Positions 1 through 6,170 of a stretch of DNA of 27,060 bases are shown here, one piece after another. The translations under genes and the position numbers were made by a program. A model generated the notes under the pieces. It searched no databases. It saw nothing but the letters and a program-made list of their open reading frames with translations, and had not been told where the DNA came from. This DNA is from a virus: the IMG/VR virus record IMGVR_UViG_3300009373_000137, positions 1 to 27,060 of that record; one strand, 5' to 3'. The number at the start of each line of letters is the position of its first letter. Positions within the stretch are counted from its first letter, which is position 1.

Positions 1-89
1 TGCGGGGGCTGCGAGGGCTGCTGCGAGGGCTACGTGGGGGAATGCGTGGGAGGCTGCGTGGGAGGCTGCGGGGGCTGCGAGGGCTGCTG
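1..89. repeat. G-rich direct and tandem repeats
   Basis: A 23-bp sequence at 1-23 is repeated exactly at 67-89. Between them a 12-bp unit (TGCGTGGGAGGC) is tandem at 43-54 and 55-66. The plus strand has many runs of three to five G, so it could form G-quadruplexes; this is inferred from base composition only. Confidence 0.8.
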
Positions 90-90
90 A
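1..90 (+). CDS. C-terminal end of a Gly/Cys-rich protein (partial)
   Basis: Frame 1 is open from the window edge to TGA at 88-90 and encodes 29 residues, of which 9 are Cys and 12 Gly, in GGC/GC(E/V)G-like units. The DNA is repetitive: the 23 bp at 1-23 recur exactly at 67-89, and a 12-bp unit is tandem at 43-54 and 55-66. The next gene follows 54 bases later on the same strand, which fits an operon. The rest of the protein lies outside the window, so its function is unknown. The opposite strand is also open (Pro/Gln-rich), but it runs antisense to the following gene and is less likely to be coding. Confidence 0.5.
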   Translation, partial: CGGCEGCCEGYVGECVGGCVGGCGGCEGC

Positions 91-144
91 ACGTAAGTGG
101 CAGTCGGAGCACCTGCGACACTTCCTAGGAATAGGAGCCGAGTG

Positions 145-426
145 ATGCTTGAGCGAATCCAGGCAGCGATAGACGCCATGATGGAGGCGCACGATTGCCT
201 GCACGAAGGCGTCGGCAAGTACGGCAAGGAAGAGGCGTCCGCGTGGATATGGGTGGCGCGCGCCGAGCTTGAGGCCGTGCGGCGGGAGTGCGATCCGCCA
301 ACGTTCCTTGAGGCGGCTCGACAGTATCGCGAGCAACGGGAGGCGGCCCGCTGGCCCCTCGTCGAAGGCGAGATGCGCCGTTGGCGGCGAAGACATGCTG
401 GAAGCAGCAAGGGAGGCCAGCCGTGA
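145..426 (+). CDS. small hypothetical helical protein
   Basis: This 93-residue protein starts at ATG 145, with AGGAG at 133-137 giving 7-nt spacing; a GTG at 142 is only 4 nt from that site. It is rich in Glu, Arg and Ala and looks mostly helical, with a basic C-terminus (WRRRHAGSSKGG). I do not recognise a family. Its stop overlaps the GTG start of the next gene by four bases, so the two are probably translationally coupled. Confidence 0.7.
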   Translation: MLERIQAAIDAMMEAHDCLHEGVGKYGKEEASAWIWVARAELEAVRRECDPPTFLEAARQYREQREAARWPLVEGEMRRWRRRHAGSSKGGQP

Positions 427-647
427 GCACTAGGCGGTACAGCGCGGATGAAGGGCTATCGCTTTCACAGTTGGAGCAACGGTACGACCCGGATATGTAC
501 CGGGAGAAGGGTGGCCCAGAGTACGCGGAGGAAGAAGGTCGATGTGAGGAGTGCGGCGAGTGGTTCCATCGCAGGGTCTATAACCGGGAACCAGGAACAT
601 ACTCGGTGACGATGCGAACCTGCGACGATCACGGTGGTCGTATGTGA
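423..647 (+). CDS. small putative zinc-binding protein
   Basis: This 74-residue protein starts at GTG 423 in a GTGA overlap with the previous stop, with GGGAGG just upstream. The earlier in-frame ATG at 381 would overlap the upstream gene by 46 bases and is not needed. C41-x2-C44 and C67-x2-H70 (CEECGEWF...CDDH) form a four-ligand set typical of a small zinc ribbon or treble clef. Its role is unknown; such proteins are common in the early regions of phages. Confidence 0.7.
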   Translation: MSTRRYSADEGLSLSQLEQRYDPDMYREKGGPEYAEEEGRCEECGEWFHRRVYNREPGTYSVTMRTCDDHGGRM

Positions 648-787
648 CGAGCTGGCCGGGGCGCAAACAGGCGTACGATGGCTCATCGTTCCATCGAAGG
701 CCGGTCAACGCGCTGCGTTCCAAGAATGGAGGACTCGAACCGGGGTCCACTCAGCGTTCACTCCGGCCTCTCGGCCATGCTCACTAA
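644..787 (+). CDS. possible 47-residue small ORF filling the gap between two zinc-finger genes
   Basis: A GTG at 644 overlaps the preceding stop (GTGA), and the frame stays open for 47 codons to TAA at 785-787, directly before the Shine-Dalgarno of the next gene. It fits the gap between its neighbours almost exactly, which supports it. There is no strong Shine-Dalgarno and no recognisable motif; the product is basic and polar. It could also be an untranslated spacer. Confidence 0.35.
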   Translation: MTSWPGRKQAYDGSSFHRRPVNALRSKNGGLEPGSTQRSLRPLGHAH

Positions 788-803
788 GGAGAGGAGACTA
801 ACC

Positions 804-1049
804 ATGTGGAGACAACGTGGAGCACACCGGCGCTTTAAGAACGCGTGCCCTGGCACGGGGCGCATGGGAGAGTGGGCGTTGAAGTATCCCGAGAATTCCC
901 GCGCCTACGACCTGTGCCCTGTCTGCGAGACGTTCCATAAGGTGCGCAAGCACGCGTCTCGTGAGCACGACTGGCCCGCGGGCAGCTTGGTCTTCCACGT
1001 TCGCCCGCCGCTGTCGTGGTGGCAGCGGTTGTTGTGGGGATGGAGATGA
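804..1049 (+). CDS. small Cys/His protein, hypothetical
   Basis: This 81-residue protein starts at ATG 804, behind a strong AGGAGAGGAG at 787-796. An in-frame upstream ATG at 678 lacks such a site. C15 (CPGTG) with C38-P-V-C41 and nearby H45, H50 and H55 suggest a zinc-binding fold. The C-terminus is Trp-rich and basic (SWWQRLLWGWR). No function can be assigned. Confidence 0.65.
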   Translation: MWRQRGAHRRFKNACPGTGRMGEWALKYPENSRAYDLCPVCETFHKVRKHASREHDWPAGSLVFHVRPPLSWWQRLLWGWR

Positions 1050-1087
1050 ATGGCTCGACCAGTCGCGGCTGACAAGGAGGAGACAGC

Positions 1088-1816
1088 ATGACGACCATAC
1101 ACGTTGACCAGTGGCCGCACGAAGCTACCGAGGTGAAGGACGGGCGGACGAAGTTCGCAGCCGTGGACGTGACGATCAGTTACGTCTACGCCGCGGAGAC
1201 AGGGCCGCGGTACAAGTTCCGCGAGGATACGACACCGGATACGGGTAAGGACGGGAAGCTGTACAAGGGCGTGTTCTGGCAGTTGCGCGGGGCGTACATT
1301 GAAAACACGAGGGACCGCGAGGTTCCCATTGACCCCGGCTACAAGAAGGGCGACAGGGTATCGGTGCTGCTGGGCGTCGCCGTTACTCAGCAAGGCGGCG
1401 TGTACCACGACATCGTTCCGGGAGGCATAGGCCCACCGAGAAACGCCCCCGCTCCCCCGGAGAGCGCTCCGCCAGCGCCGGTTGGCACTCCGGCCCTCCG
1501 CGATGAGACGCGGGCCTCTATCGAAAGACAGGTGGCGTTCAAGGGGCAGACAGAGGTGGTGTGCGCCATCCTCGCAACTGGCAAGCCTGTCGCGGAGTGG
1601 CTGCATGGGAATAACGACGAGGTGAAACTCTGGCGCTCCATGCGCGACGAACTCTGGACCGGCGAACCACCCTTCAACCCCGAAGACTCACCGCTGGTAC
1701 GCGCAGCGCAGGAGATGGGGGCCGAGATAGTAGGCGCGGCCCGCGAGGCCCCTGTGCAGGAAACAGAGGACGACTGGGGCGACAATCCGCCGCCAACGCC
1801 AGAGGAACCGTCGTGA
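1088..1816 (+). CDS. hypothetical protein, possibly an OB-fold ssDNA-binding protein
   Basis: This 242-residue protein starts at ATG 1088 behind AAGGAGGAG. Residues ~20-115 look beta-rich, like an OB-fold domain (VFWQLRGAYIEN, GDRVSVLLGVAV). A Pro/Ala-rich linker follows at ~117-136, then a helical part and an acidic tail (ETEDDWGDNPPPTPEEPS). A beta domain, flexible linker and acidic Trp-containing tail resemble SSB-type proteins, and the gene sits among DNA-metabolism genes. The assignment is an inference from layout and composition; I see no diagnostic SSB motif. Confidence 0.6.
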   Translation: MTTIHVDQWPHEATEVKDGRTKFAAVDVTISYVYAAETGPRYKFREDTTPDTGKDGKLYKGVFWQLRGAYIENTRDREVPIDPGYKKGDRVSVLLGVAVTQQGGVYHDIVPGGIGPPRNAPAPPESAPPAPVGTPALRDETRASIERQVAFKGQTEVVCAILATGKPVAEWLHGNNDEVKLWRSMRDELWTGEPPFNPEDSPLVRAAQEMGAEIVGAAREAPVQETEDDWGDNPPPTPEEPS

Positions 1817-2178
1817 CTCCGGGCACGCATCCCGACTTGGGCTCGTGCGATATCGCCACGGACTGTCTCAAGTGCCCGCTGCCGTTTTGCAGGCACGACG
1901 ACCCGCAACTAGCAGCAAAGCTCAGGAAGCCCAGGAAGCCCGCAATCTGGAAAAGGGTTCACGAGTTGAGCGGCAAGGGTATGTCTTACGCGAAGATCGC
2001 CAGGGCTACCGGCTACTCAAAAACCCAGGTAGGCCGTATTCTGAGAGAGCAGATGAAAGAACCGAAACGCCACTACGACGAAACCAGTGGTCGCGCCTTG
2101 CTGCGTCGACTCTCCGCGTCTACATGGGCCAAGCCCTACCATCCGCCGCGGCTGCTGGCACCGGGGGGCAGGACGTGA
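1813..2178 (+). CDS. Cys-cluster and helix-turn-helix DNA-binding protein
   Basis: This 121-residue protein starts at GTG 1813 in a GTGA overlap with the previous gene. N-terminal C12, C18, C21 and C26 form a CDIATDCLKCPLPFC cluster followed by HDDP, a pattern often found in phage regulators. Residues ~55-80 (GMSYAKIARATGYSKTQVGR) read as a classic helix-turn-helix of the kind used by resolvases and small regulators. It is probably a transcriptional regulator; its target is unknown. Its stop overlaps the methyltransferase start. Confidence 0.75.
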   Translation: MTPGTHPDLGSCDIATDCLKCPLPFCRHDDPQLAAKLRKPRKPAIWKRVHELSGKGMSYAKIARATGYSKTQVGRILREQMKEPKRHYDETSGRALLRRLSASTWAKPYHPPRLLAPGGRT

Positions 2179-3680
2179 AGGTGATCTGCGGCGACTGCCT
2201 GGAAGTGCTGCCGACGTTTGAGGGCGAATCCTTCGACGCGTGCGTGACCGATCCGCCCTACGGTCTGGAGTTCATGGGCAAGGGCTGGGACCACGGTGTT
2301 CCCGGCATCCCGTTCTGGCAGGCTGTCCTGCGCGTCCTCAAGCCCGGTGCTCACCTGCTGGCGTTCGGCGGCACGCGCACCCACCATCGCCTCATGTGCG
2401 CCATCGAGGACGCGGGATTCGAGATACGCGATACCGTGCCGGAATTGGGCGGTGAAGTGCAGATGCTCATGTGGCTCTACGGGCAAGGATTCCCGAAGTC
2501 GTTGGACGTGAGCAAGGCCATCGACAAGGCGGCGGGAGCAAAGCGAGAGGTTCTGGGGCAGCGCACAGGTGCTCAGGCAAAGTCGGATGGTTTGTATGGT
2601 CGCCCGGATACATGTGGAAATGCTTGGGGCAACGACAGGGGGGATGGTGTGAGTGAGTTCGATATCACCGCCCCTGCGACCGACGCGGCCCGCCAGTGGG
2701 ACGGCTGGGGGACTGCGCTCAAGCCCGCGTGGGAGCCAATAGTGCTGGCCCGCAAACCGCTCATCGGGACCGTCGCGGCGAACGTCCTAGCCCACGGCAC
2801 CGGGGCGATCAACGTGGACGGGTGCAGGATTGGGACTGAAGGCGGCACCACGCGGAGTCATCAGTCAGAGTTCCAGCATGACGGCGAATCCGGAAAGGTT
2901 CATGCAACGCGTGGGTATCGCACAGGCCATGACATAGTGCCGGTCGACTCCGGTCGCTGGCCTGCGAACGTCATCCTCACGCACACGCCGGAGTGCCGCG
3001 AGGTCGGGACGCGGAATGTTCAGGGTGCGCCCCATCTTGGACAGAAGAATCCGGACCTAACGAAGCAATATACCGGCGGCACATTCGGAGGTGGCCGAGT
3101 TACCCCGAGCGGTGGCTATGCCGACCCCGACGGCACCGAGACGGTCGCGGCGTGGGACTGCACCCCGGACTGCCCGGTGCGGATGCTGGACGAACAGAGC
3201 GGGGAGCGGGCTACATCGAAACCGGGCACTGTTATCAAGCGCGCATCTTCTAAGGGTGGACGGCGCTCTCAGAGTATCGGAGCCGAGTCTCGAACTGCAG
3301 GCGATGTGATGGTGGCCTACGGTGACACCGGCGGGGCGTCGCGGTTCTTCTACTGTGCGAAGGCGTCACGGCGGGAACGGGAGTACGGGCTGGAAGAAAT
3401 GCCTGCCGCTCACGGAGTAGACCGTGGCAAGGCCCGCAACGACCACCCCACGGTCAAGCCCGTCGCCGTGATGCGCTGGCTCGTGAGGCTGGTCACACCG
3501 CCCGGAGGCACCGTTCTGGACCCGTTCATGGGCTCAGGCACCACGAAGCTGGCGTGCATGGCGGAGCGGTTCGACTTCACGGGCATCGACCTGGACGCGC
3601 ACTACTGCGACATCGCCGAGCACCGGAAGTTACTGCCTGACGTGGAGCGCGAGGTAGCGCAGGCGGGGATGTCCCTATGA
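2175..3680 (+). CDS. DNA methyltransferase, beta-class amino-methyltransferase (DPPY type)
   Basis: This 501-residue enzyme would methylate an exocyclic amino group of DNA using S-adenosylmethionine. The catalytic DPPY is at ~26-29 and the SAM-binding FMGSG of DPFMGSGTT at ~449-457, with HPTVKP just before it. Catalytic motif first and SAM motif last defines the beta group, and DPPY favours N6-adenine over N4-cytosine. The ~400 residues between probably hold the target-recognition region. I chose GTG 2175 because it overlaps the previous stop (GTGA) and starts right at the conserved VICGDCLEVL; the longer open frame from 1845 overlaps the HTH gene. No restriction endonuclease is adjacent. The stop lies at the edge of a repeat shared with the next two methyltransferase genes. 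Confidence 0.88.
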   Translation: MKVICGDCLEVLPTFEGESFDACVTDPPYGLEFMGKGWDHGVPGIPFWQAVLRVLKPGAHLLAFGGTRTHHRLMCAIEDAGFEIRDTVPELGGEVQMLMWLYGQGFPKSLDVSKAIDKAAGAKREVLGQRTGAQAKSDGLYGRPDTCGNAWGNDRGDGVSEFDITAPATDAARQWDGWGTALKPAWEPIVLARKPLIGTVAANVLAHGTGAINVDGCRIGTEGGTTRSHQSEFQHDGESGKVHATRGYRTGHDIVPVDSGRWPANVILTHTPECREVGTRNVQGAPHLGQKNPDLTKQYTGGTFGGGRVTPSGGYADPDGTETVAAWDCTPDCPVRMLDEQSGERATSKPGTVIKRASSKGGRRSQSIGAESRTAGDVMVAYGDTGGASRFFYCAKASRREREYGLEEMPAAHGVDRGKARNDHPTVKPVAVMRWLVRLVTPPGGTVLDPFMGSGTTKLACMAERFDFTGIDLDAHYCDIAEHRKLLPDVEREVAQAGMSL

Positions 3681-3713
3681 CCGCCGCGCCTTGCACGGGC
3701 ACCGGGAGGTAGG
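3678..3713 (+). repeat. methyltransferase-associated direct repeat, copy 1 (36 bp)
   Basis: These 36 bp begin with the stop codon of the first methyltransferase and end just before the ATG of the second. They are identical to 4870-4905 and differ by one base from 6003-6038. The GGGAGG inside also serves as the Shine-Dalgarno of the cytosine methyltransferase at 3716. Confidence 0.9.
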
Positions 3714-3715
3714 AC

Positions 3716-4909
3716 ATGAAGGCCGTGTCGCTGTTCTCTGGTGTCGGCGGGTTTGAGATTGGCTTCGACCGCGCGGGCATCGACACAGTGCTACAAGTGG
3801 AGATCAACGAAGATTGTCGCGCCGTGCTAGCGCGGCACTGGCCGGAAGTGGAGCGGATAGCCGATGTGCGAGACGTGGGCATTGATACAGCGCGGTCGCG
3901 CGGGTGGCTCAAATCTGGAGATGCAGCGGGAGTTAGCCTACGCGATCAGGGGCGAGGGCAGGTACGGGGGCGAGAGGCAATTCATCATGTGCGAGACGTT
4001 CGGAGTGGCCGAGAATCAGAGCTTCGAGTGGCAGGCAGGAACGGACGACATCAGCCTGCGCGACCCGGCCCAGGGGTTGAACGCGAACCGCCACCCTGCG
4101 ATCTTGTCTACGGCGGGTTCCCCTGTCAAGACCTATCAGTGGCCGGAAAGCGGGCCGGTCTTGGGGGAGAGCGCAGCGGTCTCTGGTTTGAGTTTGAGCG
4201 GGTGCTGTCCGAACTGCGGCCACGATGGTGCGTCATTGAGAATGTTCGTGGACTCCTATCTAGCAACGGCGGAGCTGACTTCGCCGTTATCCTCAACGCC
4301 CTGGCTGAACTCGGGTTCGATGGTGTCGCGTGGGCGGTTCTGGACGCGCAGCACTTCGGAATCCCGCAACGCCGCCGCCGCGTGTTCATTGTCGGCGGTC
4401 CTGGAGCCGCAAGTGTCCGAACGGTACTATCTCTCTGTGAAAGCTGCGGAGGGAATCCTGAGACGGGCCGAGAAGCAAGGAAAGACATTGCCCACACAGT
4501 TAGAGCGGGCACTCAAGGACATCGCCACGACGGAGACCGAGACAACTACATAGCCCGGCCTCTCAGGGCGAACCGCACCAACCCTGACAGCTACGGCGAC
4601 GAGGGGAATGTGGTGGTAGCCAGTAGCCTGAACGCAAGGGACGCAAAGGGGCCGCTGCCGAGTCGGGACATAGGTACCGTGGTTGTGGAGCAGGCTTCTG
4701 TTCGCCGCCTCACCCCGCGAGAGTGCGAACGGCTGCAAGGGTGGCCCGACTTCTGGACGCGATGGCGCGCAGACGGCACGGAAGTCAGCGACTCGGGCAG
4801 GTACAAGATGATCGGCAACGGCGTTGCATCGCCAGTCGCGGAATGGATTGGACATCGACTGGTCGCGGTTGACCGCCGCGCCTTGCACGGGCACCGGGAG
4901 GTAGGGTAG
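3716..4909 (+). CDS. C5-cytosine DNA methyltransferase with an unusual insert
   Basis: This 397-residue enzyme transfers a methyl group to cytosine C5 in DNA. Motif I is FSGVGGFEIGF (~7-17), the catalytic PCQ of GGFPCQDLS is at ~136-138 (C137), ENVRG is at ~175-179, QRRRRVFIVG at ~218-227, and GNGVASPVAEWIG lies near the C-terminus. Between IADVRDV (~48-54) and CDLVYGGFPCQ there are about 70 extra residues of basic low-quality sequence (~55-125). In the +1 frame the same DNA reads as normal protein. A 13-bp repeat (ATGTGCGAGACGT at 3864-3876 and 3987-3999) brackets part of it. The C-terminal ~14 residues are encoded by a copy of the methyltransferase-associated repeat. The enzyme may or may not be active, depending on whether the insert is tolerated. 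Confidence 0.88.
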   Translation: MKAVSLFSGVGGFEIGFDRAGIDTVLQVEINEDCRAVLARHWPEVERIADVRDVGIDTARSRGWLKSGDAAGVSLRDQGRGQVRGREAIHHVRDVRSGRESELRVAGRNGRHQPARPGPGVEREPPPCDLVYGGFPCQDLSVAGKRAGLGGERSGLWFEFERVLSELRPRWCVIENVRGLLSSNGGADFAVILNALAELGFDGVAWAVLDAQHFGIPQRRRRVFIVGGPGAASVRTVLSLCESCGGNPETGREARKDIAHTVRAGTQGHRHDGDRDNYIARPLRANRTNPDSYGDEGNVVVASSLNARDAKGPLPSRDIGTVVVEQASVRRLTPRECERLQGWPDFWTRWRADGTEVSDSGRYKMIGNGVASPVAEWIGHRLVAVDRRALHGHREVG

Positions 4910-4911
4910 GA
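4855..4911 (+). repeat. methyltransferase-associated direct repeat, copy 2 (57 bp)
   Basis: This 57-bp stretch matches 5988-6044 with one mismatch; its core 4870-4905 is identical to 3678-3713. It encodes the C-terminus of the cytosine methyltransferase (VDRRALHGHREVG). In another frame it reads DWSRLTAAPCTGTGR followed by a stop, and copy 3 keeps that reading too, so it may derive from the end of an older gene. Confidence 0.9.
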
Positions 4912-4945
4912 GAGCCGAGTCGCAGGACCTGGTGACCACAAGGAT

Positions 4946-5923
4946 GTGAATGGACCGATGGAGAACGTCCTAAACGACCTCGACTACAAGGAATGGATGA
5001 TTTCCACAAAGAGCATATGGCTGGGACCTGAGCCCGTGCATCGCAAGCTCCAGCAACTGACACTGGAGTTCAGCACCTGGCTTCGCGAACAAGGCCTAGA
5101 TGACGCGGGCGATATCCCCGAGCAACCGATCCCGAGTTTGCTGATCAGCGAATCACCGACTCGGGATAAGTTGAAGGTCCTCCACCCAGCCACGTTTCCT
5201 GAGCCAGACATAGAAAAGCTGATTCGCTTCTTCACCAAGAAAGGCGAACTCGTCGTCGACCCCTTCCTTGGGTCTGGCTCCACATGCGTGGCAGCACTCC
5301 ATGCGGGGCGAAGAGTCATAGGCATTGAGCTCTACGACCGATGGGCGGAGATTGCGCGGCAGAGAATCAAGGAAAGCTCCTCCCCCCAGTTGGATCTGTT
5401 CGGTTCCGTGGAATCCCCGGATGTGCGGGCCCTGCCGGAAGTGTGGACGGGGGACGCGTCCGAACTAGCCGCGAGCCTGGAGGACGGCTCAGTGGGATTC
5501 GTGGTGACGAGTCCACCGTATTGGGGGATTCTCGCCAAGAACACAGATCACAAGGTCAAAGCTGAGCGATTGGCCCACGACCGGCCCACCGACTACGGCC
5601 ATGACAGCCGGGACTTGAGTTCAATTGTCGACTATCAGCAATTCGTGGGCAAGATCGCAGGGGTCTTGGGCGCGTACGTGCCGAAGCTCCAGCCGGGTCG
5701 GTACATGGGTGTGATCGTGTCAGACTTCAGGCACAAGAGCGAATTCCACTCGTACCACTCTGATCTGGCTGAGTCCTTGATTCGTCAGGGGCTCACGTTG
5801 GAGGGCATCACGATTCTCGCCCAGACCAGCAAGAACCTCTATCCGTACGGCATCCCCTACGCCTTCGTGTCCAACATCCACCACCAATACGTTCTGATCA
5901 TGAGGCGTAGACAAGCCGTTTGA
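4946..5923 (+). CDS. DNA methyltransferase, SPPYW type (probable N4-cytosine)
   Basis: This 325-residue enzyme carries the SAM-binding motif DPFLGSGST at ~105-113, preceded by HPATFPE. The catalytic motif TSPPYWGIL follows at ~188-196. SPPY(W) is typical of N4-cytosine methyltransferases and differs from the DPPY of the first enzyme. The start is uncertain: GTG 4946 lies only 1 nt after AAGGA, while in-frame ATG 4958 is about 13 nt from it. The gene is bracketed by the 57-bp repeats at 4855-4911 and 5988-6044, which suggests it moved or was inserted as a cassette. No partner endonuclease is visible. Confidence 0.85.
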   Translation: MNGPMENVLNDLDYKEWMISTKSIWLGPEPVHRKLQQLTLEFSTWLREQGLDDAGDIPEQPIPSLLISESPTRDKLKVLHPATFPEPDIEKLIRFFTKKGELVVDPFLGSGSTCVAALHAGRRVIGIELYDRWAEIARQRIKESSSPQLDLFGSVESPDVRALPEVWTGDASELAASLEDGSVGFVVTSPPYWGILAKNTDHKVKAERLAHDRPTDYGHDSRDLSSIVDYQQFVGKIAGVLGAYVPKLQPGRYMGVIVSDFRHKSEFHSYHSDLAESLIRQGLTLEGITILAQTSKNLYPYGIPYAFVSNIHHQYVLIMRRRQAV

Positions 5924-5987
5924 CACGCGATGATCGGGGGCTTCCAAGTGTCGGGACACGAAAGCACAGTATCAGAGCGGGAGGACC

Positions 5988-6044
5988 TCGACTGGTCGCG
6001 GTTGACCGCCGCGCCTTGCACGGGCACTGGGAGGTAGGGTAGGA
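5988..6044 (+). repeat. methyltransferase-associated direct repeat, copy 3 (57 bp)
   Basis: This copy matches copy 2 over 57 bp with one mismatch (C to T at 6028). It lies in the non-coding gap after the third methyltransferase. A short hairpin (GTGTC-GG-GACAC, about 5948-5959) lies upstream in the same gap. The gap 5924-6043 shows no convincing gene. Confidence 0.9.
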
Positions 6045-6048
6045 TGAA

Positions 6049-6170
6049 GGTGCGTAACGTCGGAGTCGCTGGACGAACATATCGCGCTCAGGCGCAAACA
6101 GCCCCGGTTCCGGCTCTGATGTTACGCAACATTCGGCCAGCAGGGATCGGGGCTTTCTTTATGGTGGGTT
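6049..6170 (+). promoter_or_regulatory. inverted-repeat leader upstream of the primase-polymerase gene
   Basis: Two inverted repeats are present. GCGTAAC at 6052-6058 pairs with GTTACGC at 6121-6127, and AGCCCCG at 6100-6106 pairs with CGGGGCT at 6148-6154, followed by TTCTTT. The second resembles a long-loop terminator or attenuator just before the ATG at 6171. A 45-codon ORF (ATG 6044 to TGA 6181), with a Shine-Dalgarno-like GGTAGGGTAGG before it, spans the same bases; it could be a leader peptide or chance. I favour a regulatory or origin role because GTTACGC recurs at the far end of the gene. Confidence 0.4.

Noticed and set aside
720-760. tRNA-like T-arm on the minus strand (GGTTCGAGTCC)
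   Set aside because: The flanking bases do not form a five-pair T-stem, and no anticodon or acceptor arm can be folded; the region fits a small ORF.
3864-4553. Separate 229-residue protein overlapping the C5 methyltransferase
   Set aside because: Most of it overlaps the catalytic motifs of the methyltransferase in the wrong frame; only the insert part reads like protein, so it is better described as an unusual insert.
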